Assembly (NCBI RefSeq): GCF_039548895.1
Contig: NZ_JBCLVG010000001.1
Direction: 5' to 3' (one strand)
Length of the DNA stretch: 64,000 bases
Source of the DNA: Orlajensenia stereocauli
GTDB lineage: Bacteria; Actinomycetota; Actinomycetes; Actinomycetales; Microbacteriaceae
The notes below the pieces were generated by a model. The model worked only from the letters and a program-made list of their open reading frames with translations, was not told the origin of the DNA and made no database searches. Position numbers and translations under genes: made by a program. Every line of letters begins with the position of its first letter. Positions within the stretch are counted from its first letter, which is position 1. This document shows positions 45,107-53,377 of the stretch, one piece after another.

Positions 45107-46876
45107 ATGAAGAACACCCAGACCGCATCCAGCATGCCGGTCCACCGCTACACCGCCTATCACGAACAGTTCCGCGTCGAACTGCCCGATCGAACCTGGC
45201 CGAGCAAGCGCGTCGAGAAGGCCCCGCGCTGGTGCGCGGTCGATCTCCGCGACGGCAACCAGGCCCTCATCGATCCGATGAGCCCCGAGCGCAAGCGCGT
45301 CATGTTCGACCTGCTGGTCGGCATGGGCTACAAGGAGATCGAGGTGGGTTTCCCGAGCGCCAGCCAGACCGACTTCGACTTCGTGCGCAGCCTCATCGAG
45401 GAGAACGCGATCCCCGATGACGTCACCATCCAGGTGCTGACGCAGGCGCGTGAGCACCTCATCCGTCGCACTTACGAGTCGATCGCCGGCGCCAAGCAGG
45501 CCATCGTGCACCTCTACAACTCGACCAGCATCCTGCAGCGAGACGTCGTGTTCCGCACCGACAAGCAGGGCATCATCGACATCGCCCTGAACGGCGCGCG
45601 CCTCTGCAGGCAGATGGAGTCGCTGGTTCCGGGCACGACGGTCTACTACGAGTACTCGCCCGAGAGCTATACGGGCACGGAGCTCGAGTTCGCCCTCGAC
45701 ATCTGCAACCAGGTGCTCGACGTCTTCGAGCCGACGCCTGAGCGCAAGGTCATCATCAACCTGCCGTCGACGGTCGAGATGGCCAGCCCCAACATCTACG
45801 CAGACTCCATCGAGTGGATGAGCCGCCGCCTCAACCACCGTGAGAACGTGCTGCTCTCGCTGCACCCGCACAATGACCGCGGCACGGCCATCGCCGCCGC
45901 CGAGCTCGGCTACCTGGCCGGAGCCGATCGCATCGAGGGCTGCCTCTTCGGCAACGGAGAGCGCACGGGCAACGTCGACCTGGTCGCGCTCGGCATCAAC
46001 CTGTTCACGCAGGGCATCGACCCGCAGATCGACTTCTCCGACCTCGACGAGGTCAAGCGCACAGCCGAGTACTGCAACCAGCTGCCCGTGCACGAGCGCA
46101 GCCCCTGGGCAGGCGACCTCGTCTACACGGCATTCAGCGGATCGCACCAGGACGCCATCAAGAAGGGCTTCGAGGCGATGGAGGCTGATGCCGCCGAGCG
46201 CGGTGTCACGGTCGACCAGCTGAAGTGGGCCGTTCCCTACCTGCCCGTCGACCCGAAGGACCTGGGCCGCACCTACGAGGCCGTCATCCGTGTCAACTCG
46301 CAGTCGGGCAAGGGCGGCGTCGCCTACCTGCTGAAGAACGACCACGCGCTCGACCTGCCGCGTCGCCTGCAGATCGAGTTCAGCGGTGTCGTCCAGACGA
46401 AGACGGATGCCGAGGGCGGCGAGGTGTCTAGCGACGACATCTGGCGTGCCTTCCGCGACGAGTACCTGCCGGCGCCCGCCGATCACCCCGAGGAGAAGTG
46501 GGGGCGCTTCGAGCTGCTGTCGGTGCGCTCGGCGAGCGAGCTCGACGGCTCCGTCGCGCTCACCGTCGGGCTGCGCGACGGCGACGAGCGCGTCACCATC
46601 GAGGGCAACGGCAACGGTCCCGTCGACGCCTTCCTCGACGTGCTGCGCCGCAACGGCGCCGACGTGCGCGTTCTCGACTACTCGGAGCACGCGCTCGGCT
46701 CCGGCGGCAACGCCCACGCAGCGGCGTACGTCGAATGCGTCGTCGAGGGCGTCACGCTCTGGGGTGTCGGTATCGACGGTGACATCTCGACCGCCAGCCT
46801 CAAGGCCGTCATCTCGGCCGTGAACCGCGCCATCCGAGTGCGTCAGGGCGACCTCGTCGGAACGTCGGCGGTCTGA
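45107..46876 (+). CDS. leuA: 2-isopropylmalate synthase
   Basis: 589 residues, the long actinobacterial form. It condenses acetyl-CoA with 2-ketoisovalerate, the first step of leucine synthesis. The catalytic TIM barrel carries WCAVDLRDGNQAL and the metal motif LHPHNDRGTA with GNGERTGN. The C-terminal regulatory domain (about residues 430-585) mediates leucine feedback inhibition. A leader peptide with three Leu codons precedes it, giving a second level of control. It converges on the TRIC-type gene. Confidence 0.97.
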   Translation: MKNTQTASSMPVHRYTAYHEQFRVELPDRTWPSKRVEKAPRWCAVDLRDGNQALIDPMSPERKRVMFDLLVGMGYKEIEVGFPSASQTDFDFVRSLIEENAIPDDVTIQVLTQAREHLIRRTYESIAGAKQAIVHLYNSTSILQRDVVFRTDKQGIIDIALNGARLCRQMESLVPGTTVYYEYSPESYTGTELEFALDICNQVLDVFEPTPERKVIINLPSTVEMASPNIYADSIEWMSRRLNHRENVLLSLHPHNDRGTAIAAAELGYLAGADRIEGCLFGNGERTGNVDLVALGINLFTQGIDPQIDFSDLDEVKRTAEYCNQLPVHERSPWAGDLVYTAFSGSHQDAIKKGFEAMEADAAERGVTVDQLKWAVPYLPVDPKDLGRTYEAVIRVNSQSGKGGVAYLLKNDHALDLPRRLQIEFSGVVQTKTDAEGGEVSSDDIWRAFRDEYLPAPADHPEEKWGRFELLSVRSASELDGSVALTVGLRDGDERVTIEGNGNGPVDAFLDVLRRNGADVRVLDYSEHALGSGGNAHAAAYVECVVEGVTLWGVGIDGDISTASLKAVISAVNRAIRVRQGDLVGTSAV

Positions 46877-46900
46877 GCCGCGAAGCGCACCTGAGCTCTC

Positions 46901-46985
46901 CGCTCGCTGAGGCCCGCGCGCAGCGCGCGGTCGAAGCGCTCCTCGCAGCGCTTCGACCGCGGACTCCGTCCGGGCCTCAGCGATC
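46901..46985. repeat. Dispersed palindromic repeat, copy E (convergent gene ends)
   Basis: The most complete copy: TCGCTGAGGCCCG (46904-46916) pairs with CGGGCCTCAGCGA (46971-46983) and GCGGTCGAAGCGCT (46927-46940) with AGCGCTTCGACCGC (46947-46960), both perfectly. It lies between convergent leuA and the TRIC-type gene and is a likely bidirectional terminator. Confidence 0.85.
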
Positions 46986-46993
46986 GGTTGGAG

Positions 46994-47653
46994 CTACCCC
47001 CGCCGCCACCGCATCCAGCTGCCGATGGCGCGCTGCTCCGGCAGGCTCCAGCCGAATCGCACAGCCAGCAGGCGGATGAGCGTCGTCACCGCCACGCAGG
47101 CGATCCCGGCGATGGTGATGTCGATCTCGGCCGCGGCGAGCGCGACCAGCAGGATCGTGCCAGCCCCGGCCGCCACGGCGTAGAGCGACCCGACGTGCAT
47201 GAGCGCGATCGGGAGGTTCAGCATCATGTCGCGCAGGATCGATCCGCCGACGGCCGCCACGACGCCGACGAAGACCGCGGGCACGACGGGCACCCCGAAC
47301 GAGAGTGCCTTCGTTGTCCCGATCGCGCCGAACAGGCCGATCGTGACCGCGTCGAGCGCGATGATCAGGGGGTTGAGGCGTGCGAATGCGCGCTGGAGCA
47401 GCATGCCGATGATCGCGGCGACTGTCGCGACGATGAGGTACCAGTTGTTCTGGATGAGGGCGAGGGGAACGTTCAGCAGCAGGTCGCGCAGCAGACCACC
47501 GCCGAGGCCGACGACAACGCCGATGATCGTGACGCCGAGCAGGTCGATGCGGTGTTCCTTCAGGCGGCCCGAGAACATCGCTCCCTGGATGGCTCCGATT
47601 GCGACTGCAGTCAGGTCGAGCCAGAGGGGGATGATGAAGAGAGCCGTGTGCAC
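46994..47653 (-). CDS. TRIC/UPF0126-family cation channel-like protein
   Basis: 219 residues with two tandem UPF0126 modules of three helices each. Both carry the signature GLGGGLLRDLLLN or AVGGSILRDMMLN. Prokaryotic members form trimeric cation channels in the membrane; the physiological role is unclear. The start is a GTG at 47653, with TATACA six bases upstream. It is divergent from recO. Confidence 0.9.
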   Translation of the reverse strand: MHTALFIIPLWLDLTAVAIGAIQGAMFSGRLKEHRIDLLGVTIIGVVVGLGGGLLRDLLLNVPLALIQNNWYLIVATVAAIIGMLLQRAFARLNPLIIALDAVTIGLFGAIGTTKALSFGVPVVPAVFVGVVAAVGGSILRDMMLNLPIALMHVGSLYAVAAGAGTILLVALAAAEIDITIAGIACVAVTTLIRLLAVRFGWSLPEQRAIGSWMRWRRG

Positions 47654-47659
47654 CCGTCA

Positions 47660-47665
47660 TGTATA
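47660..47665 (-). promoter_or_regulatory. Candidate -10 box (TATACA) for the TRIC-type gene
   Basis: On the minus strand TATACA ends six bases before the GTG at 47653. Confidence 0.45.
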
Positions 47666-47711
47666 TCAACTGACTCGGCCCGCCCGGCGCGATGTCATGC
47701 CGGGGCAGTGG

Positions 47712-47717
47712 GATGAT
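47712..47717 (+). promoter_or_regulatory. Candidate -10 box (GATGAT) for recO
   Basis: GATGAT lies six bases before the GTG at 47724. It is weaker than the others in this window. Confidence 0.3.
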
Positions 47718-47723
47718 CGATGG

Positions 47724-48455
47724 GTGCCTGTCTACCGTGATGAAGCCGTCGTGCTGCGCACCCACAAACTGGGTGAAGCCGACCGCATCGTCACCATGCT
47801 CACGCGTCAGCACGGCAAAGTGCGCGCCGTCGCCAAGGGCGTGCGACGCACGGCCTCGAAGTTCGGCGCCAGGCTCGAACCGTTCATGGTCGCCGACGTG
47901 CAGCTCTGGGAGGGTCGCACCCTCGACGTGATCACCCAGGCCGAGTCGCTCGGTTCCTACGGCACCCTCATCACCGACGACTACGGCAGCTATACGGCCG
48001 CCTCGGTCATGGTGGAGACGGCCGATCGGGTCACGGAGTCCGAGGGTTCGCTGCAGCAGTACCTCCTTTTGGTCGGTGCCCTGCGTTCACTCTCCCGCCG
48101 GGAGCACGCGCCGACGCTCACCCTCGACTCCTACCTGCTGCGCGCCCTGTCGGTCGCCGGCTGGGCGCCCACCTTCACCGACTGCGCCCGCTGCGCCACG
48201 GTCGGTCCGCACCACTCCATCGTCGTGCAACTCGGTGGCGTCGTCTGCGACTCCTGCGCTCCTCCCGGAGCCCCGAAGGTGGATGCCGCGACGATCGGCC
48301 TCCTCGGCGCCCTCGTCGAGGGCGACTGGCCCACGGCGGAAGCGGCATCCGAGTCGACCAGATCCAAAGCCAGCGGCATCGTGGCCGCCTACGCCCAGTG
48401 GCACCTCGAGCGCGGGCTGCGCTCACTGCCGCACGTCTCCCGGGAGAGTTCGTGA
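47724..48455 (+). CDS. recO: DNA repair protein RecO
   Basis: About 243 residues: N-terminal OB fold (VPVYRDEAVVLRTHKLGEADRIVTMLTRQHG) and a zinc ribbon CxxC...CxxC (CARCATVGPHHSIVVQLGGVVCDSC). RecO helps load RecA at gaps with RecR. The GTG at 47724 matches the conserved N-terminus. Its TGA overlaps the uppS GTG (GTGA). Confidence 0.95.
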   Translation: MPVYRDEAVVLRTHKLGEADRIVTMLTRQHGKVRAVAKGVRRTASKFGARLEPFMVADVQLWEGRTLDVITQAESLGSYGTLITDDYGSYTAASVMVETADRVTESEGSLQQYLLLVGALRSLSRREHAPTLTLDSYLLRALSVAGWAPTFTDCARCATVGPHHSIVVQLGGVVCDSCAPPGAPKVDAATIGLLGALVEGDWPTAEAASESTRSKASGIVAAYAQWHLERGLRSLPHVSRESS

Positions 48456-49270
48456 GTCCCAAGCCGTACACGCACAAGGATGCCGTTCCCTACGTTCCCA
48501 TCGACTGGACCGGCCTCTACCCGCCCGAGCTGCCGAGGAAGGCTGTGCCAGAGCACGTCGCCATCGTCATGGACGGCAACGGACGCTGGGCCAACCAGCG
48601 CGGCCTCACCCGCATCGAGGGCCACAAGGCGGGCGAGGTGGCGCTGCTCGACGTCGTCGCTGGCGCCCTGCAGATCGGGGTGAAGCACCTCAGCGTCTAC
48701 GCCTTCTCCACAGAGAACTGGAAGCGCTCGCCCGAGGAGGTGCGCTTCCTCATGGGATACAACCGGGACGTGCTCCACCGGCGCCGCGACCAGCTCAACG
48801 AGTGGGGCGTCCGCATCCGTTGGGCTGGTCGCAAGCCGCGGCTGTGGAAGAGCGTCATCGAGGAGTTGCAGTTCGCCGAGCAGATGACTGCCGGCAACAA
48901 CGAGCTCACGCTGACCATGTGCGTCAACTACGGCGGACGCAATGAGATCACGGATGCCGTGCGCTCGATCGCCGACGACGTGGCCGCCGGTCGCATCCGT
49001 CCGTCCGCGGTGTCGGAGAAGCTCATCGCGAAGCGGCTCTACAACCCGGAGATGCCCGACGTCGACCTGTTCGTGCGCAGCTCGGGGGAGCAGCGCACGT
49101 CGAACTTCCTGCTGTGGCAGTCGGCCTATGCGGAGATGGTCTTCCTCGACACGCTCTGGCCCGATTTCGGTCGCACCGAGCTCTGGAAGGCCATCGAGCT
49201 CTACGCCTCGCGCAACCGGCGTTTCGGCGGAGCCGTCGACGCCCCGTCCGCCACGACGCCGGCTTCCTGA
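48452..49270 (+). CDS. uppS: Isoprenyl (polyprenyl) diphosphate synthase, UppS type
   Basis: About 272 residues of the cis-prenyltransferase family: catalytic Asp in VAIVMDGNGRWANQRGL, YAFSTENWKRSPEEV, and DLFVRSSGEQRTSNFLLWQSAYAE. It makes the long-chain polyprenyl carrier used for peptidoglycan and other glycans. It is coupled to recO, as is usual in actinobacteria. Confidence 0.95.
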   Translation: MSPKPYTHKDAVPYVPIDWTGLYPPELPRKAVPEHVAIVMDGNGRWANQRGLTRIEGHKAGEVALLDVVAGALQIGVKHLSVYAFSTENWKRSPEEVRFLMGYNRDVLHRRRDQLNEWGVRIRWAGRKPRLWKSVIEELQFAEQMTAGNNELTLTMCVNYGGRNEITDAVRSIADDVAAGRIRPSAVSEKLIAKRLYNPEMPDVDLFVRSSGEQRTSNFLLWQSAYAEMVFLDTLWPDFGRTELWKAIELYASRNRRFGGAVDAPSATTPAS

Positions 49271-49314
49271 GGCCGGGCGAAGCCCGCCATCATCGCCCCG
49301 GGCCGCGCCGGGCC

Positions 49315-49400
49315 GTGCGAGTCAGCGGAGTTCAGCGTCGATTCAGGCCGCGATCGCACTCTCCGGCGTGATTCCCACCACCAACTCCGCTGACTCGCAC
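49315..49400. repeat. Perfect 18-base inverted repeat before the DsbA-like gene
   Basis: GTGCGAGTCAGCGGAGTT (49315-49332) and AACTCCGCTGACTCGCAC (49383-49400) are perfect arms around 50 bases. It lies 45 bases after uppS and 54 bases before the DsbA-like gene. It may terminate uppS or shape the leader of the next mRNA. It is unrelated to the CGCTTCGACC family. Confidence 0.8.
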
Positions 49401-49454
49401 CTGCCGGAGCCCGCTTCCGGGAATACGGATGCCGCCTCCCCAGTTGCCGTCAGG

Positions 49455-50120
49455 GTGAGTGAACCCATCAAGATCGACATCTGGTCCGACATCGCGTGCC
49501 CGTGGTGCTACATCGGCAAGCGCAACCTCGAAGGCGGCATCGCGGCTCTCGGAGCCGACGGCCCCGACGTCGAGGTGGAGTACCACTCCTTCGAACTCTC
49601 GCCAGACACCCCGGCCGACTTCGTGGGCTCGACCACCGAGTACCTCGCCAACGCCAAGGGCATGCCCGTCGAGCAGGTCGAGGCCATGCTCGAGCACGTC
49701 ACCGGCATCGCCGCGAAGGCCGGGCTCGACTACCACTTCGACGAGGTCAAGCACACGAAGACCCTCAAGGCCCACGAGCTGCTGCACTTCGCGAAGGCTC
49801 ATGGCAAGCAGCTCGAACTGACCGAACGCCTGCTCAAGGCGTACTTCGAGGAGGGCGGCTACGTGAACCGCACCGACGACCTGGTCGCCTTCGCGGTCGA
49901 GGTCGGCCTCGACGCCGATGCCGCCCGCGCCGCCCTCGAGAACGACAGCTTCGCCGGCGATGTGCAGGCCGACATCGACCAGGCCCGCGCCTACGGCATC
50001 AACGGCGTCCCGTTCTTCGTGATCGACGGCAGGTACGGCGTGTCGGGCGCACAGCCCTCCGAGGTCTTCACGCACGCGATCCAGCAGGTCGCCGGCGAGC
50101 GCGAGCAGGTCGGCGCATGA
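49455..50120 (+). CDS. FrnE-like DsbA-family thiol oxidoreductase
   Basis: About 221 residues of thioredoxin fold with a helical insert. The active site is CPWC in SDIACPWCYIGKRNLE, and the C-terminal GINGVPFFVIDGRYGVSGAQP is typical of the FrnE branch. It has no signal peptide, so it acts in the cytoplasm, probably on disulfides. The GTG at 49455 fits the conserved IKIDIWSD start. A 40-residue ORF overlaps its stop (ATGA). Confidence 0.92.
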   Translation: MSEPIKIDIWSDIACPWCYIGKRNLEGGIAALGADGPDVEVEYHSFELSPDTPADFVGSTTEYLANAKGMPVEQVEAMLEHVTGIAAKAGLDYHFDEVKHTKTLKAHELLHFAKAHGKQLELTERLLKAYFEEGGYVNRTDDLVAFAVEVGLDADAARAALENDSFAGDVQADIDQARAYGINGVPFFVIDGRYGVSGAQPSEVFTHAIQQVAGEREQVGA

Positions 50121-50239
50121 GCGACGACACGGCTGCTCCAGGCACGACGCTCGCCGCCCCTGTGATGAAGCCCCTGCTCCTGACTCTGGCGACGGATGCC
50201 GCGGCTCCAGTCTGCGAAGGCGACAGCTGCTCCTTCTGA
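50117..50239 (+). CDS. 40-residue small protein with C-terminal CxxxxC
   Basis: ATG at 50117 overlaps the TGA of the DsbA-like gene (ATGA). The frame encodes 40 residues: a flexible N-terminus, a short hydrophobic stretch (VMKPLLLTLATDAAAPV) and the end CEGDSCSF, with two cysteines five apart. It ends four bases before a perfect 19-base inverted repeat, so it fits fully in the same transcript. The gene is not recognised; it may be a redox partner, substrate or metal-binding peptide. This is inferred from the coupling and cysteines only. Confidence 0.6.
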   Translation: MSDDTAAPGTTLAAPVMKPLLLTLATDAAAPVCEGDSCSF

Positions 50240-50242
50240 CCT

Positions 50243-50305
50243 TCGGCCCACCTTCCGCGCAGGGGCCCATGCTCGATCACGGCCCGTGCGCGGAAGGTGG
50301 GCCGA
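50243..50305. terminator. Perfect 19-base inverted repeat between convergent genes
   Basis: TCGGCCCACCTTCCGCGCA (50243-50261) pairs perfectly with TGCGCGGAAGGTGGGCCGA (50287-50305) around 25 bases. It sits between the small ORF and the convergent YbaK-type gene and is a likely bidirectional terminator. Confidence 0.75.
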
Positions 50306-50322
50306 TGCGTTCGTGAGACGAG

Positions 50323-50817
50323 CTACTCCGGGTCGGTGATGTCCGCGACCTGCGCGCCGTACGCCGCGATCAACGCATCGGCGTCGACGAAGGCACTGTG
50401 ACCGTGCGCTCCGGCGCCCATCGCCACGCGCGCGCCGACGATCGAGACGTCGGCGACCACCGGCCACTCGTGACGCGAGCCCAGCGGCGTGATGGTGCCG
50501 CGCTCGTAGCCCGTCGCCGCCAATGCGCGGTCGGCATCCGGCATCTGCAGCTTGTTGACCCCGAGCAGGGCGCGCAGCTTCGGCCAGGAGATCTTCCGCC
50601 CGCCGGGAACCAACGCGAACACGTAGGTGTCGTCGCTGCGCTTGACCACCAAGGTCTTCACGATGTCGAGCGGCCTGATGCCCATCAGCTCTGCAGCCTC
50701 GGTGAGGCTCGCCGCAGCAGGACGCTCGATGATCTCGATGGCGAGTCCTCGAGCAGCGGCATCCGCCGACACCCGTGCCGTTCCCTCGAGGCCGTCGAAT
50801 CGGATCTCTTCACCCAT
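50323..50817 (-). CDS. YbaK/EbsC-family aminoacyl-tRNA deacylase
   Basis: About 164 residues of the YbaK/ProX-like editing fold, with the conserved Lys in IVKTLVVKRSDD, and VPGGRKISWPKLRALLG, TGYERGTITPLGSRHEWPVVADVSI and GAGAHGHSAFVDADAL. Such proteins hydrolyse mischarged tRNAs, typically Cys-tRNA(Pro). The ATG at 50817 is preferred over a longer frame into the dusB promoter region. Confidence 0.9.
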   Translation of the reverse strand: MGEEIRFDGLEGTARVSADAAARGLAIEIIERPAAASLTEAAELMGIRPLDIVKTLVVKRSDDTYVFALVPGGRKISWPKLRALLGVNKLQMPDADRALAATGYERGTITPLGSRHEWPVVADVSIVGARVAMGAGAHGHSAFVDADALIAAYGAQVADITDPE

Positions 50818-50853
50818 CAGTACCCCGCAGTTCGAGAAGCAGTCGTCATCTGG

Positions 50854-50859
50854 GAGAAT
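50854..50859 (+). promoter_or_regulatory. Candidate -10 box (GAGAAT) for dusB
   Basis: GAGAAT ends eight bases before the dusB ATG, in the same GGGAGAAT context as upstream of lepA. Confidence 0.35.
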
Positions 50860-50867
50860 AGAGCCAC

Positions 50868-52025
50868 ATGTCTTCCACAACCACTCTCACGCAGGCGCCC
50901 TTGAAGATCGGGCCGCTCGAACTCGACGTCCCCGTCGTGCTCGCACCGATGGCGGGCATCACCAACACGGCGTTCCGCCGCCTCTGCCGCGAGTTCGGCG
51001 CCGGCCTCTACGTCAGCGAGATGATCACGAGCCGCGCGCTCGTCGAGCGCACCCCAGAGTCGATGCGACTCATCACGCACCACGAGAGCGAGACCACCCG
51101 CTCCATCCAGCTGTACGGCGTCGACCCCAAGACAGTCTCCGAGGCTGTCACCATGCTCGTCGCCGAGGATCGCGCCGACCACATCGACCTGAATTTCGGC
51201 TGCCCCGTGCCCAAGGTCACGCGCAAGGGCGGGGGAGCGGCGCTGCCCTGGAAGCTCGGGCTGTTCCGCCAGATCGTCGAGGGCGCCGTGAAGGCGGCCG
51301 GCGACGTCCCGCTCACCATCAAGATGCGCAAGGGCATCGACTCCGACCACCTCACCTACCTCGAGGCCGCCCGGGCCGCCGAGGGAGCCGGTGTCGCGTC
51401 CATCGCTCTGCACGCACGCACCGCCGCCGAGTTCTACTCGGGCCACGCGGACTGGTCGGCCATCGAGAAGCTGAAGAACACCATCACCGGCACCCCGGTG
51501 CTCGGCAACGGCGACATCTGGTCCGCCGATGACGCTCTCCGCATGGTGCGCGAGACCGGCTGCGACGGTGTCGTCGTGGGCCGCGGATGCCTCGGTCGGC
51601 CGTGGCTCTTCGGTGATCTCGCGGCGGCCTTCCGCGGCGAGTCCGTGTCGTTCCAGCCCACGCTCGGCCAGGTCGCCGAGACCTTCCGCCGGCACGCCGA
51701 GCTGCTCGTCGACTTCTTCGAAGACGAGGACCGCGGCTGCCGCGACATCCGCAAGCATGTCGCCTGGTACTTCAAGGGCTACCCCGTCGGAGGCGAGCTG
51801 CGTGCGCGCATGGCCACGGTGGAGTCCCTGCAGATGCTGGACGATCTGCTCGGAACACTCGACTGGGACCAGCCGTACCCGGGCGAGGGTGCCGAGGGAC
51901 CGCGCGGTCGTGCGGGCACCCCGAAGAGCCCGTCGCTGCCGCAGGGCTGGCTCGACTCGCGGGAACTCGCCGGCGCCGAGCGCACCACGCTCAACGACGC
52001 CGAACTGGACACGAGTGGCGGCTGA
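50868..52025 (+). CDS. dusB: tRNA dihydrouridine synthase
   Basis: 385 residues: FMN-binding TIM barrel with VVLAPMAGITNTAFRRLCREFGAG, the catalytic Cys in NFGCPVPKVTRKGGGAALPW, and GNGDIWSADDALRMVRETGCDGVVVGRG. It reduces uridine in the tRNA D-loop with NADPH. Its 3' end overlaps dgt by 11 bases. Confidence 0.94.
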   Translation: MSSTTTLTQAPLKIGPLELDVPVVLAPMAGITNTAFRRLCREFGAGLYVSEMITSRALVERTPESMRLITHHESETTRSIQLYGVDPKTVSEAVTMLVAEDRADHIDLNFGCPVPKVTRKGGGAALPWKLGLFRQIVEGAVKAAGDVPLTIKMRKGIDSDHLTYLEAARAAEGAGVASIALHARTAAEFYSGHADWSAIEKLKNTITGTPVLGNGDIWSADDALRMVRETGCDGVVVGRGCLGRPWLFGDLAAAFRGESVSFQPTLGQVAETFRRHAELLVDFFEDEDRGCRDIRKHVAWYFKGYPVGGELRARMATVESLQMLDDLLGTLDWDQPYPGEGAEGPRGRAGTPKSPSLPQGWLDSRELAGAERTTLNDAELDTSGG

Positions 52026-53274
52026 GCCGGGCACCGGCGACTACGGCGTGCGAGACGCCGAGCGCTGGCTGCCCGAAGACCACTCGACGCGTCGCAGCGA
52101 CTTCGCCCGCGACCGCGCCCGTCTGCTGCACTCGAGCGCCCTTCGCCGGCTCGCCGCCAAGACCCAGGTCCTGAGCCCCACTGCCGGCCTCGACTTCGCC
52201 CGCAACAGGCTCACGCACTCGCTCGAGGTCGCCCAGGTGGGCCGCGAGCTCGCCACCAGCCTGTCGCTCGACCCCGACGTCGTCGACACGGCCTGCCTCG
52301 CCCACGACCTCGGCCACCCGCCCTTCGGACACAACGGCGAGCGCGCGCTCAACTCCTGGGCCCGCGACATCGGCGGCTTCGAGGGCAACGCGCAGACCCT
52401 GCGCCTGCTCAGTCGTCTCGAGCCCAAGGTGTTCGGCGACGACGGCCGCAGCTACGGCCTCAACCTCACGCGCGCCAGTCTGGACGCGAGTTGCAAGTAC
52501 CCGTGGCCGGAGGAGACCAGCGTCACCGACCCCAGCGGCCGCCACAAGTTCGGCTTCTACAGCGACGACATCGACGTCTTCACCTGGTTGCGAGCCGACG
52601 CCCCCGACAGGCGCCTCTGCATCGAGGCGCAGGTCATGGACCTCTCCGACGACATCGCCTACTCGGTGCACGACTTCGAGGACGCCGTGGTGAACGGCTT
52701 CATCGACATCCCGGCCCTCGCCAGTCGCTCGGAACACGACGCACTCGTCGACTCCATGTACGAATGGATCGGCGGCGAGTACAGCCACGACGAGCTCATG
52801 GGCGCCTTCGATCGTCTCGAGGAGATCCCGCTCTGGATCGACACCTGGGACGGCACCCGCCGCGACCAGGCGCGTCTGAAGAACCTCACCAGCGAACTCA
52901 TCGGCCGTTTCGCCCATGCCGCGACCGAGGCGACCCGGCAGGCCGCCCCGCAGGCCGTGCTGGCCCGCTTCGGCGCTGATGTCGTCGTACCGCGCTCGGT
53001 CAAGACCGAGATCGCCGTGCTCAAGGGCATCGTCGCCGCCTTCGTGATGTCGAAGAACACCCGTCAGCCCATCTACAAGCAGCAGCGTCAGGTGCTGAAG
53101 TCCCTCGCCGACGTGCTGTGGCAGGCCGGCGACGAGCTCCTCGACGTGGGGTTTGCGGGCGATTGGCAGGCGGCATCCGACGACGCGGCACGCAAGCGCG
53201 TCATCGTCGATCAGGTCGCGAGCCTCACCGACCAGTCGGCCCTCGCCTGGTACGAGCGGCTCGTGCAGAACTGA
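52015..53274 (+). CDS. dgt: Deoxyguanosinetriphosphate triphosphohydrolase-like protein
   Basis: About 419 residues of the HD superfamily. The metal site is visible in RNRLTHSLEVAQVGRELA and CLAHDLGHPPFGHNGERALN, and DLSDDIAYSVHDFEDAV follows. It hydrolyses dNTPs to deoxynucleoside and triphosphate. The GTG at 52015 sits inside the end of dusB; longer upstream frames are dusB shadows. dnaG follows after 103 bases, the usual actinobacterial order. Confidence 0.94.
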   Translation: MAAEPGTGDYGVRDAERWLPEDHSTRRSDFARDRARLLHSSALRRLAAKTQVLSPTAGLDFARNRLTHSLEVAQVGRELATSLSLDPDVVDTACLAHDLGHPPFGHNGERALNSWARDIGGFEGNAQTLRLLSRLEPKVFGDDGRSYGLNLTRASLDASCKYPWPEETSVTDPSGRHKFGFYSDDIDVFTWLRADAPDRRLCIEAQVMDLSDDIAYSVHDFEDAVVNGFIDIPALASRSEHDALVDSMYEWIGGEYSHDELMGAFDRLEEIPLWIDTWDGTRRDQARLKNLTSELIGRFAHAATEATRQAAPQAVLARFGADVVVPRSVKTEIAVLKGIVAAFVMSKNTRQPIYKQQRQVLKSLADVLWQAGDELLDVGFAGDWQAASDDAARKRVIVDQVASLTDQSALAWYERLVQN

Positions 53275-53365
53275 GCCGGCCGCGGGCTGCACAGCACCCC
53301 AGGTGCCGCCCGCAGCGTGCATCCCCAACCCCGAGCTGGGGGACGGATGCCGCGCCGCCCGCCCG

Positions 53366-53371
53366 TAGGAT
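53366..53371 (+). promoter_or_regulatory. Candidate -10 box (TAGGAT) for dnaG
   Basis: TAGGAT ends six bases before the dnaG ATG, consistent with a leaderless transcript. Confidence 0.5.
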
Positions 53372-53377
53372 TGAGGG

